A stretch of 64,000 nucleotides of DNA from Seminavis robusta (lineage: Eukaryota; Bacillariophyta; Bacillariophyceae; Naviculales; Naviculaceae): positions 62,001 through 126,000 of the forward strand of contig CAICTM010000021.1 of NCBI GenBank assembly GCA_903772945.1. Direction: 5' to 3'. Under the pieces are notes generated by a model that saw only the letters and a program-made list of their open reading frames with translations, had not been told where the DNA came from and did no database searches. Both the position numbers and the translations under genes were made by a program. Shown in pieces: positions 19,187 to 29,309 of the stretch. Position 1 is the first letter of the stretch; each line of letters opens with the position of its first letter.

Positions 19187-21236
19187 ATGGCAGCATTACG
19201 GCATGTTGTTCCACCATTGGCGACAGTGGCCCTGATATACATGCATATATTGATATGTACTGGATTACAGAGCCCAGTTCATGGCTTTCAGCTTCCAGTG
19301 CCAGCGGGTTCAGTGTCAAGCAGGCATAGCAGAAGGCAGTGGAATTATCAAGCCAATGTGATTGATACTTCAAGACCAACAAGGAGATCGTCACAAGTGG
19401 CAGTGCTGCATCAGAGTAGCACTAGCAACAGCAATAGCAACGGCAACCGACCGCCCAGCAAACGACGACGTGCGGTTCTCAAAGTGAAGAATCTGATTAC
19501 TGGGGTTCAACGAGGCACGGTAACATTTGCAACTACCCTTTTGGGCAAATTCAAACGGTTGTCCAAGAAGTCCAAAGTTTTAGTTTGTGCCTACATGCTC
19601 GTTGTATCGCTCATCTTGGGCAGTGTGGGCAGATCGGTCTATCTCAAGAGAACCTCTCCGGATTTCCCCATGAATCCCAAACGACCCATTGAAATCACAT
19701 ACAGTTCCTTTATGGATCTCGTTGAACAGCAGCAACAGCAACAACCTGTACAACCACAATCATCATCATCACCGTCCATTCAGTCACTCACCAGAGCTGC
19801 CACGAAACAGCCAGAATCATCAACATCACAGTCATCGACAATTCCCAAAGTCGACAAGGTCAAAATTGCCGCCGATCGAATATCCTTTCGATTGTCCAAA
19901 CCCGACAACGAAGGAGGCACCAAGTACCTCACGGCATACACGCGCAAACCACCGGCATCCCCCGAATTATTGGGGTATCTGCGCCAACACAATCTCGATT
20001 TTACCGCTGCCAGTGTCCAACGCAACGTTATTATGGTCTATACGCTACGGTCGTGTTTGTTTACGCTCTATGGACTCTTTTTATGGCGCATGTATCAGAC
20101 CATGCGCAGTAATTCGGGACAATCCTCGTCGGATGTACCCGGGAAACTACTGCAACAAAGTGAACGACCATTGGCATCCTTTACCGACATTCAAGGCATT
20201 GACGATGCCAAAAATGAAGTCATGGAATTGGTCGATACGCTACGCAATCCCAGCAAGTATGCCATTTTGGGAGCCCGGGCACCCACGGGACTTTTATTGG
20301 AAGGACCACCCGGAACGGGAAAGGTATGTATAGTTGTCATGTGTCTGTTTTGAGAGTGTTGCATGCAAATTGATTTTCTCACGGACTGACCGTCTTTTTA
20401 AAAATTGCTGCAATGATTGTCGAACTAACGAATGATTGATGGATTGATTGATTGATTGATTGCATTAGACCATGTTGGCTCGTGCCACGGCTGCCACGGC
20501 GGGTGTCCCGTTGCTCTATTGTTCGGGCAGCGACTTTATTGAACTCTACGTGGGCCGTGGAGCGGGACGGGTCCGACGTATGTTCGAACGAGCCATCAAA
20601 CTGGCACCCTGCATCATTTTCATTGACGAATTGGATACATTGGGCAAAGCACGAGATTCTGGAAGCAATGGACTACTGGGTGGCATGCCCAGTCGCGCCA
20701 ATGACGAAGCCGAACAAACACTCAACCAACTACTCTCGTGTATGGATGGATTGGATTCCAGTCGACGTATTTGCGTACTTGCGGCTACCAATCGCAAAGA
20801 TGTACTCGATCAGGCACTGATACGACCCGGTCGGTTCGATCGTATCGTGACACTGCGACTTCCCAATGCCCAAGGACGAGAGAATATATTACGCGTGCAT
20901 GCCAATAAACTGCCAGGATTTGAAGAATGCAATGGAGTGGATCCCGATCGAGCCAATGCGTTGGGCAAAGGCAAGACAATTGACTTGAGTGCCGTGGCGG
21001 CCATTACGGATGGATTGAGTGGTGCCGAATTGGAATTCATAGTCAATGAAGCCGCCATTCGAGCGGTGCGACGGGTCAGTGGTGCATTGCGACAGGGCGC
21101 CAACCCCGAGACACTGGTCTCTCATGTGGATGCCTCCGATTTTGAAGCCAGTGTGGCCAACTTTTTTGCCACGCGACGCAAAGGCGGCAACAACAATCCA
21201 GCGGGGGATGTGTGGAAAAATATGTTTCAATCGTAG
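19187..21236 (+). CDS. Plastid-targeted FtsH-like AAA+ ATPase lacking the protease domain, two exons
   Basis: Exons are 19187-20323 and 20469-21236, with a 145-bp GT-AG intron; the product is 634 residues. A signal peptide ends in a VHG-FQLP context, like the diatom plastid motif, followed by a Ser/Arg-rich transit-like stretch. Two membrane spans lie near 126-147 and 284-303. Between them is an FtsH-type intermembrane domain (ITYSSFMDLV, RKPPASPELLGYL). The AAA core has Walker A GPPGTGKT, Walker B IIFIDELD, AATNRKD and RPGRFDR. The protein ends about 70 residues after the AAA lid, with no HExxH zinc site and no M41 peptidase domain. It is probably an unfoldase or chaperone partner of active FtsH. 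The intron splits Walker A between Lys and Thr. The stop is TAG followed by CTA. Confidence 0.88.
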
Positions 21237-21982
21237 CTATCCTATGGCTGCATATTATGTTGTTTATCTTGATGGACCAAACCGGCAGAGATGTCAGCCG
21301 AAACACAGCAAGTATGATTATATATGAGGAAGAGGCTTGACTGGCTACAGTGTATCATTTGCATGCAGAAATACATAGTAAAAAAGGTCTTTTCCTTCTG
21401 CTCTTGTACCACTTACTTACTTCATCATCTGCAGTACGATGATCCTCGTTTCCCTCAAACGATAATATAGTTGCCAGAGAGTAATGAATCGATTCAATTA
21501 GAATAGCTAACGGAGAGACCAAAGAGAAGCACAAAAGACACTGAAAAGTCCCGAGCATGCATGCAGTTTGCCAGCAACCTTTGGATACAGTACTGGTATC
21601 CCAGCCAAAGTAAGTAAGTGTGCTCGTGGCATAATAATAATTTGGAAGCCCATTGGAAAACGGGAAAATCATCTATAGATAAACGGTGCTACAATGCTTC
21701 GTGAGAAGGCTGATATGAGAATTCAACGAGTCCTTGCTAACCAGATTAGAATATCTACCATACCGGTAGTTCATAGCGAGTTGGCTGAAAGAATCATGTG
21801 CAATTAGTTATGTATGTAGGTTGTTACGGTAGGTACCGGTAGCTATGACGTAGTAGTAGTGTGTGCGACTGTAGAATTGTGCATGAAATCGTCGTCTTGT
21901 GGCTTTGATTGCTCATCAGGCAACTTGTGTGGTAGCTCTTTCTCCCTTCGCTTCTATGGTACGGTACTTTTGGCTTGAGAGT
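21237..21982. other. Intergenic region between convergent genes
   Basis: No gene is seen. A 105-codon open frame on the minus strand is AT-rich and has no recognisable domain. TACCGGTA-type palindromes occur near 21760 and 21835. Confidence 0.5.
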
Positions 21983-22645
21983 TTAATTAAAATAAATGGG
22001 AGTATCGGGAATGGTCTGCAAGTTGTCAAAGAGTGCTTGCCGTGGTCCTGCAAAACTGAGAAAATCCAATAGGAGTACAAAGAGTATCATATCAAACCAG
22101 AACCAAGGATCTCGTGCCAATTCTGGAAATCGATCGGCAGCGCCATCGGGATCAATGGAATCCAAGAGTGGATTGGGAATCACGCCCTTGCCAAACATGC
22201 CAAAATCTTCGTCGTCGCGATCCATGGCCGCCGCCGAATAGTACGAGTATTCCTCCTCGTCTTCATCATCATCGTAGTCTTCGTCGTCGTCATCATCGAC
22301 ATAGTCTTCGTCGTCGTCATATTCATACTCTACATCGTCTTCATAGGATCGTCTCCCCCTTCGTCCCACGCGAACTAGTTCCCGTCGTCGACGACGATCC
22401 TCTTCATCGTCTTCCAAATCTTCGGCTCGTGACGCCATTAGTAGTGGTGAAACTGTTGTTGTTGTTCTCAATAGTAATACTGATGATGATGGTGCTACCG
22501 GTACAGATACATGTGTCGGTGTGGTGAACGCAGATCCCCGCGGGATTACTAGCAAAAACAAAAACAGGATATTGACATTGGCTGTAAACTTGGACATGGC
22601 TGAAAAGGGTGCTGATAATAATAATGATCTGGGTTGTCTCATCAT
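21983..22645 (-). CDS. Acidic plastid-targeted single-pass membrane protein
   Basis: 220 residues. The N-terminus has a hydrophobic signal (ILFLFLLVIPRGSAF) with cleavage before Phe in the SAF-TTP context, the hallmark of diatom plastid import, then a Ser/Thr/Val transit-like stretch. Residues of about 70-140 are extremely charged: an Arg cluster, then a long Asp/Glu/Tyr run. The C-terminal 80 residues look conserved and folded (GVIPNPLLDSIDPDGAADRF), with one membrane span near 185-203 (WFWFDMILFVLLLDFLSF). It is probably a plastid-envelope or thylakoid protein exposing an acidic domain. No named family is recognised. It is divergent from the gene at 23221. Confidence 0.75.
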   Translation of the reverse strand: MMRQPRSLLLSAPFSAMSKFTANVNILFLFLLVIPRGSAFTTPTHVSVPVAPSSSVLLLRTTTTVSPLLMASRAEDLEDDEEDRRRRRELVRVGRRGRRSYEDDVEYEYDDDEDYVDDDDDEDYDDDEDEEEYSYYSAAAMDRDDEDFGMFGKGVIPNPLLDSIDPDGAADRFPELARDPWFWFDMILFVLLLDFLSFAGPRQALFDNLQTIPDTPIYFN

Positions 22646-23220
22646 GTTAGTTTCTAAAGAAAAAGTGCCAATCGATTTGATTTGTTCCTTCTTTCTTTCT
22701 AACTAAAGATCTATGGTGATATCGAAATGATGGTTGGCGTTTACAACATCTACCGGATCTTTGGATGGCATGGGTGTCAACGAGTTAGTTGCCACCACTT
22801 GGAACTGTTTGGATTTTCCATTTGGCATTGGCTATGAGCTTCAAGTTTTCTTCCCACACGCATGCCCTGCCATTCTGTGAGTCCCATCCCAGCGGGAATC
22901 ATCGGCTTCTTTTGCAACGGTCGGACACCAAAATTCTCGCATTGGCACCACTTCCAAGATTGGCAGCGCTATGTTGCCAAGCATGCTTGCTTGTGCGCCA
23001 ATCTAATAAAAAGTGACGGTTATCCATCAGCCAAATAAATGCTGGCAAATATTGGTACCGTGCCGATCTGATCGATCGACAAGTGGGCGCACCGCTGTTT
23101 CTTTTCTGGATTGAGGTTTGTGGCCAAATTTGTGGGAGACGACTGTTGTGTGATTAGCTATTAGATAGATGTGCTACTTGTGCTAGCTAGCTAGTAGTTA
23201 GACAGTGCTTGTAATTGACG
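22646..23220. other. Divergent intergenic region, probable shared promoter area
   Basis: No coding feature is supported in these 575 bp between two divergent starts. The end before 23221 carries a CTAGCTAGCTAG motif. Confidence 0.45.
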
Positions 23221-26200
23221 ATGGTGCGGTTTGAATCGGGCAAGAACCAGGGTCCTCCGGCGAAGCCCTATGTCTATGACAAGACGTACACGTCCTTTTG
23301 GGATGCAGTGCTTCAGGAACAGCAGCAACAACAACAACCAGGCGGTAACTCCAACGATACGTCCTTTGAAAAGAGTGACATTCCTCTCAAGAAGAAGAAG
23401 CCTACTACCATCTCTACTGACAACAACACTACTGACAACACTACTGACAACACTAGCACTAAGAGTAAGATGATGATGCACGATGACGATCGATCAGAGC
23501 ACAAGGAGGAAGAACAAGTCCTCTCCTCCTCTACTCCCTCTCCACTCAAGACACCGCCAAGAACCGTCGAGACTACTTTGGCGCGCACACAGGCTCTTCT
23601 AGAAGCTCATGCGGCGGCGGCATCCAACGACACTACTACATGTACATCTACTAGTACTAGTAGTCCAACCAAGGAAGAGGAAGAAGTGCCCAGCGATGAA
23701 TCCAAGGCAGACTCACAGCAGCGAATCCAACAACAGCTTGCAGTACATGACAGTAGTAGTGTTAGTGTACATGTTGTACCAGATGTTGTGGTCAAGACGA
23801 CACCAGCTCCCAGTGTGGTCAAGACTTTGAGTGCGTCTCCTACCGAGTCTCCAACCTACACTTGCTCGGAAGAGTCGGTCGATACAGAGACGCACTTGTC
23901 ACCGTCTCTTATTACTAGTCCAGCTATAGAGACTGCGGACAAGAAGGATGCCATACAACACCTAATGGCACAAGTCGTTCTAGATGCGGCAAAGAAGGAA
24001 CTGGAAGCCAGGAAGAAGCAGCAGCCAGTGGAAACACCAACAGAAGAACCACCAACACCTGAACTTCAGATAGAAGCAGAAGAAGAAGAAGAACACACAA
24101 CAACAACCCCCACCCCTCAGCAGGAGGACACTCCTCCTCCTCCTACTCTAGAGAGCACTCTACAAATGCCCATGGATGCCGAAGCTCTCGCAAAGGCACA
24201 GGCACAACTCATGGAGCAAGCCAAGTCACTGGCAAAGGCTCAAGCGTTGCTAGAAGCACAAGCCAAACAGTTGGCCAGACAGCAAGAACTACAGCAGTTG
24301 ACGATGGAAACATCATCACCGCTCAAGCCAAAGATACAGGTAGAAGAGATTCCACGTCAAGCGCCTTTACCCACACTGACCAAGCCATCCGCCTTTCGAG
24401 CTCCTTCGGATGAATGCAGAATCAGTGCCACACAATCACATGCCAGTAGTAGTTCACGTCTCGTGGCTGCCTTCAACTCCCCCGCCATCACCACCACTGT
24501 CACTCGAATGTCTAGTAGCGACGTCCACTCGAGTACTGACACTGTTCCCATTGCCAATACTAAAACACTTGCTCGATTGTCCAGCAACGACCTCAACTCG
24601 AGCATTGATAGTATTCCCGATGACGACGAAGTACCCCACATTCCAAGGCAACGAAACAACAAGACCATGCCAGACTCGGATGAAATAAATGCCGCCATGG
24701 ACGGAGATTGGTTGTCACGCGCTCGATCCGAAGCCAAGGCCAAAGCGCAAGCACTCCTGCAAGCCGCACAAGTGGAAGCGACCGCTCGTGCCAAGGAAGC
24801 ACAAGCACTCATTCAAGCGGCACAAGCCGAAGCCGCCGCCCGGGCACAAGCAAGAGCGGATGCCAAGGCGGCCGCACTAGCACAAGAAAAGGCGCGACAA
24901 AAGGCAGAAATTGAAGCACAGCTCCAAGCCAAGGCCGTACGAGATGCCTGGGATTTTGAACAAATGAGAGCTCAAGTACAAATGGAGGAACGCATCAAGT
25001 CCAAGTTGCGCGCATCCGCGAAAGCAGAAGCCGAAGCCAAGTTGCGTTATAAAGCCGAATTGGATGCTGTGGCAGTTCAAAAACAGCACATGGCGGCCGC
25101 CCGAGCGCAAGCGGATATTGGCAAGTTGCGGCAATTGGCCAAGGAACAAGCAGAAGCCAAGTTGCGACGCAAGGCGGAAGAAGATGCCAAGCTCGTTCAG
25201 CAACAACAAGATGCCATTGCGGCGGCGCAAGCGACTGCCAGACGAAAACGGCAAGAAGTGGAAGAAGCACGGCTGGCCGCCAAGGCAGAAGTCGAACGCA
25301 AGATCCAGCTCAAGGCGGAGATTGATGCGCAAAAGTGGGCGGCAGCCGAAGCACGCGCCAAGCAAGAAGCCGAGCGACGAGCTCTGGCTGCGGCAACCGC
25401 CAAGGTGCGAGCACGTCACAGCAAAGAGTTGCAGTTGCCGACTCAATTGTCCGCGGCGCAGCGCAAGGCCAAGGCGATTGCCGGGACTACCGATCCATCA
25501 CCATTGCAGCCACATCATGCACAATCACAAGGAGTTCCCAAGGATTTTGTCCCCTTTGGAAAGAGCAAAGGAGAAGAAGCCGATGGCAATATTTGTCTCT
25601 ACTTGCAAGTTCCAGGTGTCGTTCATGTGAGCGAAGTCAAGGTGGAACTCGAAGATGGTGTCCTGTACATTTCCCGTGGGATTGTTCTTCCCGGACGTGG
25701 GCTGCAAAAGTACACGCGCAGCTTTCCGTTTGAGGAGAACCTGTTGGATACTTCCAAAATCTCCGTCACGTTGATTCCGACCAATGCCACTGCGGATGGA
25801 GTGAGTGTCCTCAAGTTTTCCTTGCCCAAAGTGCAGCCAACGTGGAATGTACCTCTCTCGTTGGTGGATGAGGACGCGTCACTCTCGGCCAGTGGTGGAC
25901 GACACACGACATCCAAGGATGACGGAAGTGGTGGCGACTTGGAGGATCTGACAGATGTCTCGTTATTGGATGCCCCCGATGATGAAGTGCATACTCTTCA
26001 TCATCCCAGCGACGAGTTGCGCAATTCTTCGACGCATGCACCGGACGATGAAAAGGCGGCAGATCCAGAGGATTTGCAAAAGACGTACAACAAGGATGGC
26101 TGTCGCTTTGTCGAACTCTTGCAACTCCCGGTTGCCTTTGCTTTGGAGAATATCGTCGCAACCTATAGCGAAGAAACGGTCACGGTGGTAGGTACCGAAG

Positions 26201-26595
26201 GCGACGAGGAACGAACCTCCTTTCGACATGTGGTCCCCATGAGCACCCAAGACGTGGATGTGCGACAATTGACGGGTAGCTACGACCCCAATGTTGGACG
26301 GCTTGTGCTCAAGGCGCCACTTCACAGCTCTATTCCAAAATCACGTCGAATCCGAGTGGTGAAGAAAGAGGATTCCGAAACAATTATTGAAGGTGTGCTA
26401 TCTCAGTTTGGTGATGATTTGTCTCTCTCCACCAGGGGGTCTCATCCACAGTCCGTTTGCAAACCTTCTAGCTCAAACAGTTTAAAATCCCAGGCGAGAA
26501 AACATGGTCTGAAGCTCACGGGCAACCTCAAGTTTCTGGCGAGCAAGTATCTGCGGCCGCGGCGACCGAAAAAGGAATCGAGTCGGTATCGGTAG
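23221..26595 (+). CDS. Giant coiled-coil protein with two C-terminal Hsp20-like domains
   Basis: 1124 residues in one exon. The first 300 are disordered and acidic. A short helix near 320-360 and a long Ala/Lys/Glu/Gln coiled coil at about 490-760 (AKAEAEAKL and similar) follow. Residues of about 773-880 form an alpha-crystallin/Hsp20-like sandwich: LYLQVPGVVHVSEVKVELED, GVLYISRG, then TRSFPFEENL. A second, more divergent copy at about 957-1050 reads LLQLPVAFALENIVATYSEE and later FRHVVPMSTQDVD. The C-terminus is basic. Small heat-shock proteins are usually 150-250 residues, so this is an unusual fusion, perhaps a chaperone-like scaffold. There is no signal or membrane segment. Two related single-domain genes occur in this window at 34320 and 40127. 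Confidence 0.82.
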   Translation: MVRFESGKNQGPPAKPYVYDKTYTSFWDAVLQEQQQQQQPGGNSNDTSFEKSDIPLKKKKPTTISTDNNTTDNTTDNTSTKSKMMMHDDDRSEHKEEEQVLSSSTPSPLKTPPRTVETTLARTQALLEAHAAAASNDTTTCTSTSTSSPTKEEEEVPSDESKADSQQRIQQQLAVHDSSSVSVHVVPDVVVKTTPAPSVVKTLSASPTESPTYTCSEESVDTETHLSPSLITSPAIETADKKDAIQHLMAQVVLDAAKKELEARKKQQPVETPTEEPPTPELQIEAEEEEEHTTTTPTPQQEDTPPPPTLESTLQMPMDAEALAKAQAQLMEQAKSLAKAQALLEAQAKQLARQQELQQLTMETSSPLKPKIQVEEIPRQAPLPTLTKPSAFRAPSDECRISATQSHASSSSRLVAAFNSPAITTTVTRMSSSDVHSSTDTVPIANTKTLARLSSNDLNSSIDSIPDDDEVPHIPRQRNNKTMPDSDEINAAMDGDWLSRARSEAKAKAQALLQAAQVEATARAKEAQALIQAAQAEAAARAQARADAKAAALAQEKARQKAEIEAQLQAKAVRDAWDFEQMRAQVQMEERIKSKLRASAKAEAEAKLRYKAELDAVAVQKQHMAAARAQADIGKLRQLAKEQAEAKLRRKAEEDAKLVQQQQDAIAAAQATARRKRQEVEEARLAAKAEVERKIQLKAEIDAQKWAAAEARAKQEAERRALAAATAKVRARHSKELQLPTQLSAAQRKAKAIAGTTDPSPLQPHHAQSQGVPKDFVPFGKSKGEEADGNICLYLQVPGVVHVSEVKVELEDGVLYISRGIVLPGRGLQKYTRSFPFEENLLDTSKISVTLIPTNATADGVSVLKFSLPKVQPTWNVPLSLVDEDASLSASGGRHTTSKDDGSGGDLEDLTDVSLLDAPDDEVHTLHHPSDELRNSSTHAPDDEKAADPEDLQKTYNKDGCRFVELLQLPVAFALENIVATYSEETVTVVGTEGDEERTSFRHVVPMSTQDVDVRQLTGSYDPNVGRLVLKAPLHSSIPKSRRIRVVKKEDSETIIEGVLSQFGDDLSLSTRGSHPQSVCKPSSSNSLKSQARKHGLKLTGNLKFLASKYLRPRRPKKESSRYR

Positions 26596-27142
26596 TTGTG
26601 AATGATTATCGCGGAAGCTTGGGGGTGCCACTATAGGAAAGGAAAAAGACGAGTGAAGACGGACGAACCAACTTGCTACAAGCAAAGACGCGGTTGGGTA
26701 AGTCGTGGTAGTTCAGTCAAAAGATAACCAGTTAGGATGTATTTCATAATGAAATGTGTTGTGTTGGTCGCGATGTTGTGGACTTGGCTCGGAACTTGAT
26801 TTGTCATCCGTCCAACATCACTGCTTCCCAGTCGACTCCCTCTTCTGCAGTTTGATTACCTGGTGCTCTACAACTGATGCGGACTACTAGCTAAACCAGG
26901 AAGCTGCCATTGTAATATCCCTTGCATGCTATATGTATTCTACTGGGCGTGTTGACTACGACAAACCATATCACTAAAAATATAGATAAAGTTATCATTC
27001 ACAAACCAGGATATCCAAATAGTGAGCAGTAGGTTTCATACCGCTGGCTGCTGTGTGCATGCTCACTCACACACTCGCTTGTGATTTAAAAAGATACCAG
27101 ATGATCTATAGACCCATACGCAAACTCCCACAATGTCAGAAG
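26596..27142. other. Intergenic region between convergent genes
   Basis: No gene or strong motif was recognised. The sequence becomes AT-rich towards 27000. Confidence 0.5.
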
Positions 27143-28180
27143 CTAGTCGTTTCCGGCACCACTTGGAATGATATTCATCTCAGTGACATCCGCACCCCAC
27201 TCCTTCCGTTTGGCGGATATAAGTACATCGACCCACCAGCCTCTTCCCATGAAACTAAAAATGTTGAGCCAGACTTCAGCAGCAATGCCACTATTTGGGG
27301 CAATCAAATACCAAATGTAGTTGATCATTTGTCGGTCAGAGGTTGGGAAACTCCAATGTAGCTGCTTGCTCCATGCCAGGACATTCTGGTTTGTTGGATA
27401 CAATTTTTGCAGATTTGCTGGAAGTTTTGCTGCTGCGTGATCGTAGGCACGGTCTGAAATCCTTGCTTGTCCCAGATCTCTCAGAATTTGAATGATGACA
27501 AGATCTTTGCGATGGATTGCCAGTTCCAACGTCTTCATCTCCTCAGAAAACTCTTGTTCGTGAAGAACCATTTGCAAGTGTTCCTTTCTCTGTTCCAGAA
27601 GGATTGTCAAGCATTCATGCTGTCCGTTCTCTACTGTCGAAAGCAACTCACTATAAGACGCAAAGCAGTTTGCATCTAGAAGAAGCTTGAGTAGCTTTGG
27701 ATAGCCATAATATGCCGCAACAGATAACGCCGACCGTGGACGCCAAAACAAAGCGCAATCGCTGAGGTCGACGTTCCTAGCCAGCAGCGCCCTCGCATAG
27801 TCCATCAAGAGTCGTTCCTGTTGTTCCTTGGGCTTGGAAGTCACAGCCACTTTTGAAATGGCTTTTGCCAAGTAAGATATGGGCAACTTGGCAATCTCGT
27901 CCTCCGTCGCCCCCAGAATTCGTTTGGTGCACTTGGCCAAGCGACCGTGTTCAATGTCGTTGACATGGCGATCCCATGGAACAGATGGAAAATTGATTTC
28001 CGACCAATAGATGTTAGAATTTCCTCCCATGCGTTGTCGTGATGAAGTGCGCCGCTGCACAAGATTGGTGGAAGTGCTATTACTACCGGTAGTAGAACTC
28101 ATCATGGTGTTGGTGCTGTTGCCAATCAAGATCATAAAAGTGTGGAGGAAACAGAGGAGAGTCGAGACAGAGCGTGCCAT
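27143..28180 (-). CDS. Ankyrin-repeat-like protein with an N-terminal hydrophobic leader
   Basis: 345 residues. The first 25 (VSTLLCFLHTFMILIG) look like a signal peptide or anchor, followed by a Ser/Thr/Asn-rich linker. From about 150 the sequence resembles degenerate ankyrin repeats: RSALSVAAYYGYPKLLKLLL, GQHECLTILLEQRK, LELAIHRKDLVIIQILRDLG. Ankyrin stacks bind proteins; no enzymatic motif is visible. The C-terminal 80 residues are hydrophobic and aromatic (MINYIWYLIAP, WLNIFSFMGRGWWVDVLI), perhaps one or two membrane-associated helices. The stop is TAG followed by CTT. An opposite-strand candidate gene begins only about 60 bp from this start. Confidence 0.7.
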   Translation of the reverse strand: MARSVSTLLCFLHTFMILIGNSTNTMMSSTTGSNSTSTNLVQRRTSSRQRMGGNSNIYWSEINFPSVPWDRHVNDIEHGRLAKCTKRILGATEDEIAKLPISYLAKAISKVAVTSKPKEQQERLLMDYARALLARNVDLSDCALFWRPRSALSVAAYYGYPKLLKLLLDANCFASYSELLSTVENGQHECLTILLEQRKEHLQMVLHEQEFSEEMKTLELAIHRKDLVIIQILRDLGQARISDRAYDHAAAKLPANLQKLYPTNQNVLAWSKQLHWSFPTSDRQMINYIWYLIAPNSGIAAEVWLNIFSFMGRGWWVDVLISAKRKEWGADVTEMNIIPSGAGND

Positions 28181-28240
28181 GCCTTTTGAATTTTAAAAAC
28201 ATTAACAAGCCAGTGAGCTGTGAAAGTAAGATTAGTCCAG

Positions 28241-28759
28241 ATGCTCACAAATTCTACCTGGTATTTGAAGATGCGGAGAAACTACGGTACCTGGATCATG
28301 ACCCGCGCCTTCCCACTGTTGTCTCTGGACGATGTAATGAGATGGGATGGGGTCACTCCCTACAGCGCTCTCTTCCTTCCATTTGGAGATAGAGGCCACA
28401 GCGCTGCAACCGATGTTCTCTCCAAGGTCCGTGAGGTTAGCACGGAGCGAGAAGTCCGTGCTGCCGTGGAAACTTTGGCCGTTTTTGTCAAGGATATCGC
28501 AGAGTCACAGTCAATCCTTGATACGGACCACGATATTTTAGAGGACTTTGACGAGACAAATGGAAATTGCAACCATGTTTCAATCGTGCGGTGGAAAGCT
28601 CTTGTTCGTCATCTTCGGCAAGCCACCGTCGACCTCCACGATTCTTGCCTTGCGGACACCTACCTTGTCGCAATAAAAGCAGCCATCGAGTTCTCAGCTC
28701 ACGTTGGAACAAAGCTCATGCCAGATTGTCCAAAGTATGAGTCGGACGAAGATGTTTGA
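28241..28759 (+). CDS. Hypothetical soluble protein
   Basis: From the ATG at 28241 the frame encodes 172 residues. The later part has good amphipathic helical character and even composition (REVRAAVETLAVFVKDIAES, HVSIVRWKALVRHLRQAT), which looks coding. Other Mets at about residues 12 and 20 are alternative starts, and an overlapping frame near 28174-28392 also reads plausibly, so the 5' end is uncertain and an intron is possible. No family is recognised. It is divergent from the ankyrin-like gene with a very short shared leader. Confidence 0.45.
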   Translation: MLTNSTWYLKMRRNYGTWIMTRAFPLLSLDDVMRWDGVTPYSALFLPFGDRGHSAATDVLSKVREVSTEREVRAAVETLAVFVKDIAESQSILDTDHDILEDFDETNGNCNHVSIVRWKALVRHLRQATVDLHDSCLADTYLVAIKAAIEFSAHVGTKLMPDCPKYESDEDV

Positions 28760-29309
28760 CGAAGCAAGCTACTTACTTGATTCAATGCTATGAACCCTAA
28801 CCTGTCTTATATACATAGTATAATGGCTGAGTACACTTGTAGACAGTGATGCGTCCAGGCGGGGCATCAGAGTGGCGTGCTGTGCGAGAAGCCCTTATCA
28901 AATCTTGCCAGTCTCTCTCAAAAAAAAATAATCATAGGTTGACAAAGAACTGGAGTCGAGTCGAGTTGATGACACATGTCCAACAAACACGACTTCCGCT
29001 ACACGACGAGACCTACCGCTAGTTCGGAAGCAATAAAGTCTGCGGTTTCAATCTTATATTGGGATTTATACATATGGGTTTTCGTTTGTCTGGATCCCTG
29101 CAGCATTCATCACCAAGTTTATTGACGACAACAACCATCCAGTGACTTCTGAACGAAAACACCAACTAGATGTACACTCAAAAGGACGAGCCATACTATT
29201 CATCTACACTGGGAATCACAACACCACAAAACCGAGTGTTACACCCATGGCAAATCCATCATCTTTGTGAGTTGTCGTGTCATGTATAGGTTTGAAGTCT
29301 CGTACTTAG
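28760..29309. other. Intergenic region between convergent genes
   Basis: No gene is seen. There is an A-run near 28920 and otherwise unremarkable AT-rich sequence. Confidence 0.5.

Noticed and set aside
22240-22440. Plus-strand Arg/His-rich open frame
   Set aside because: It is antisense to the acidic Asp/Glu run of the plastid protein on the minus strand.
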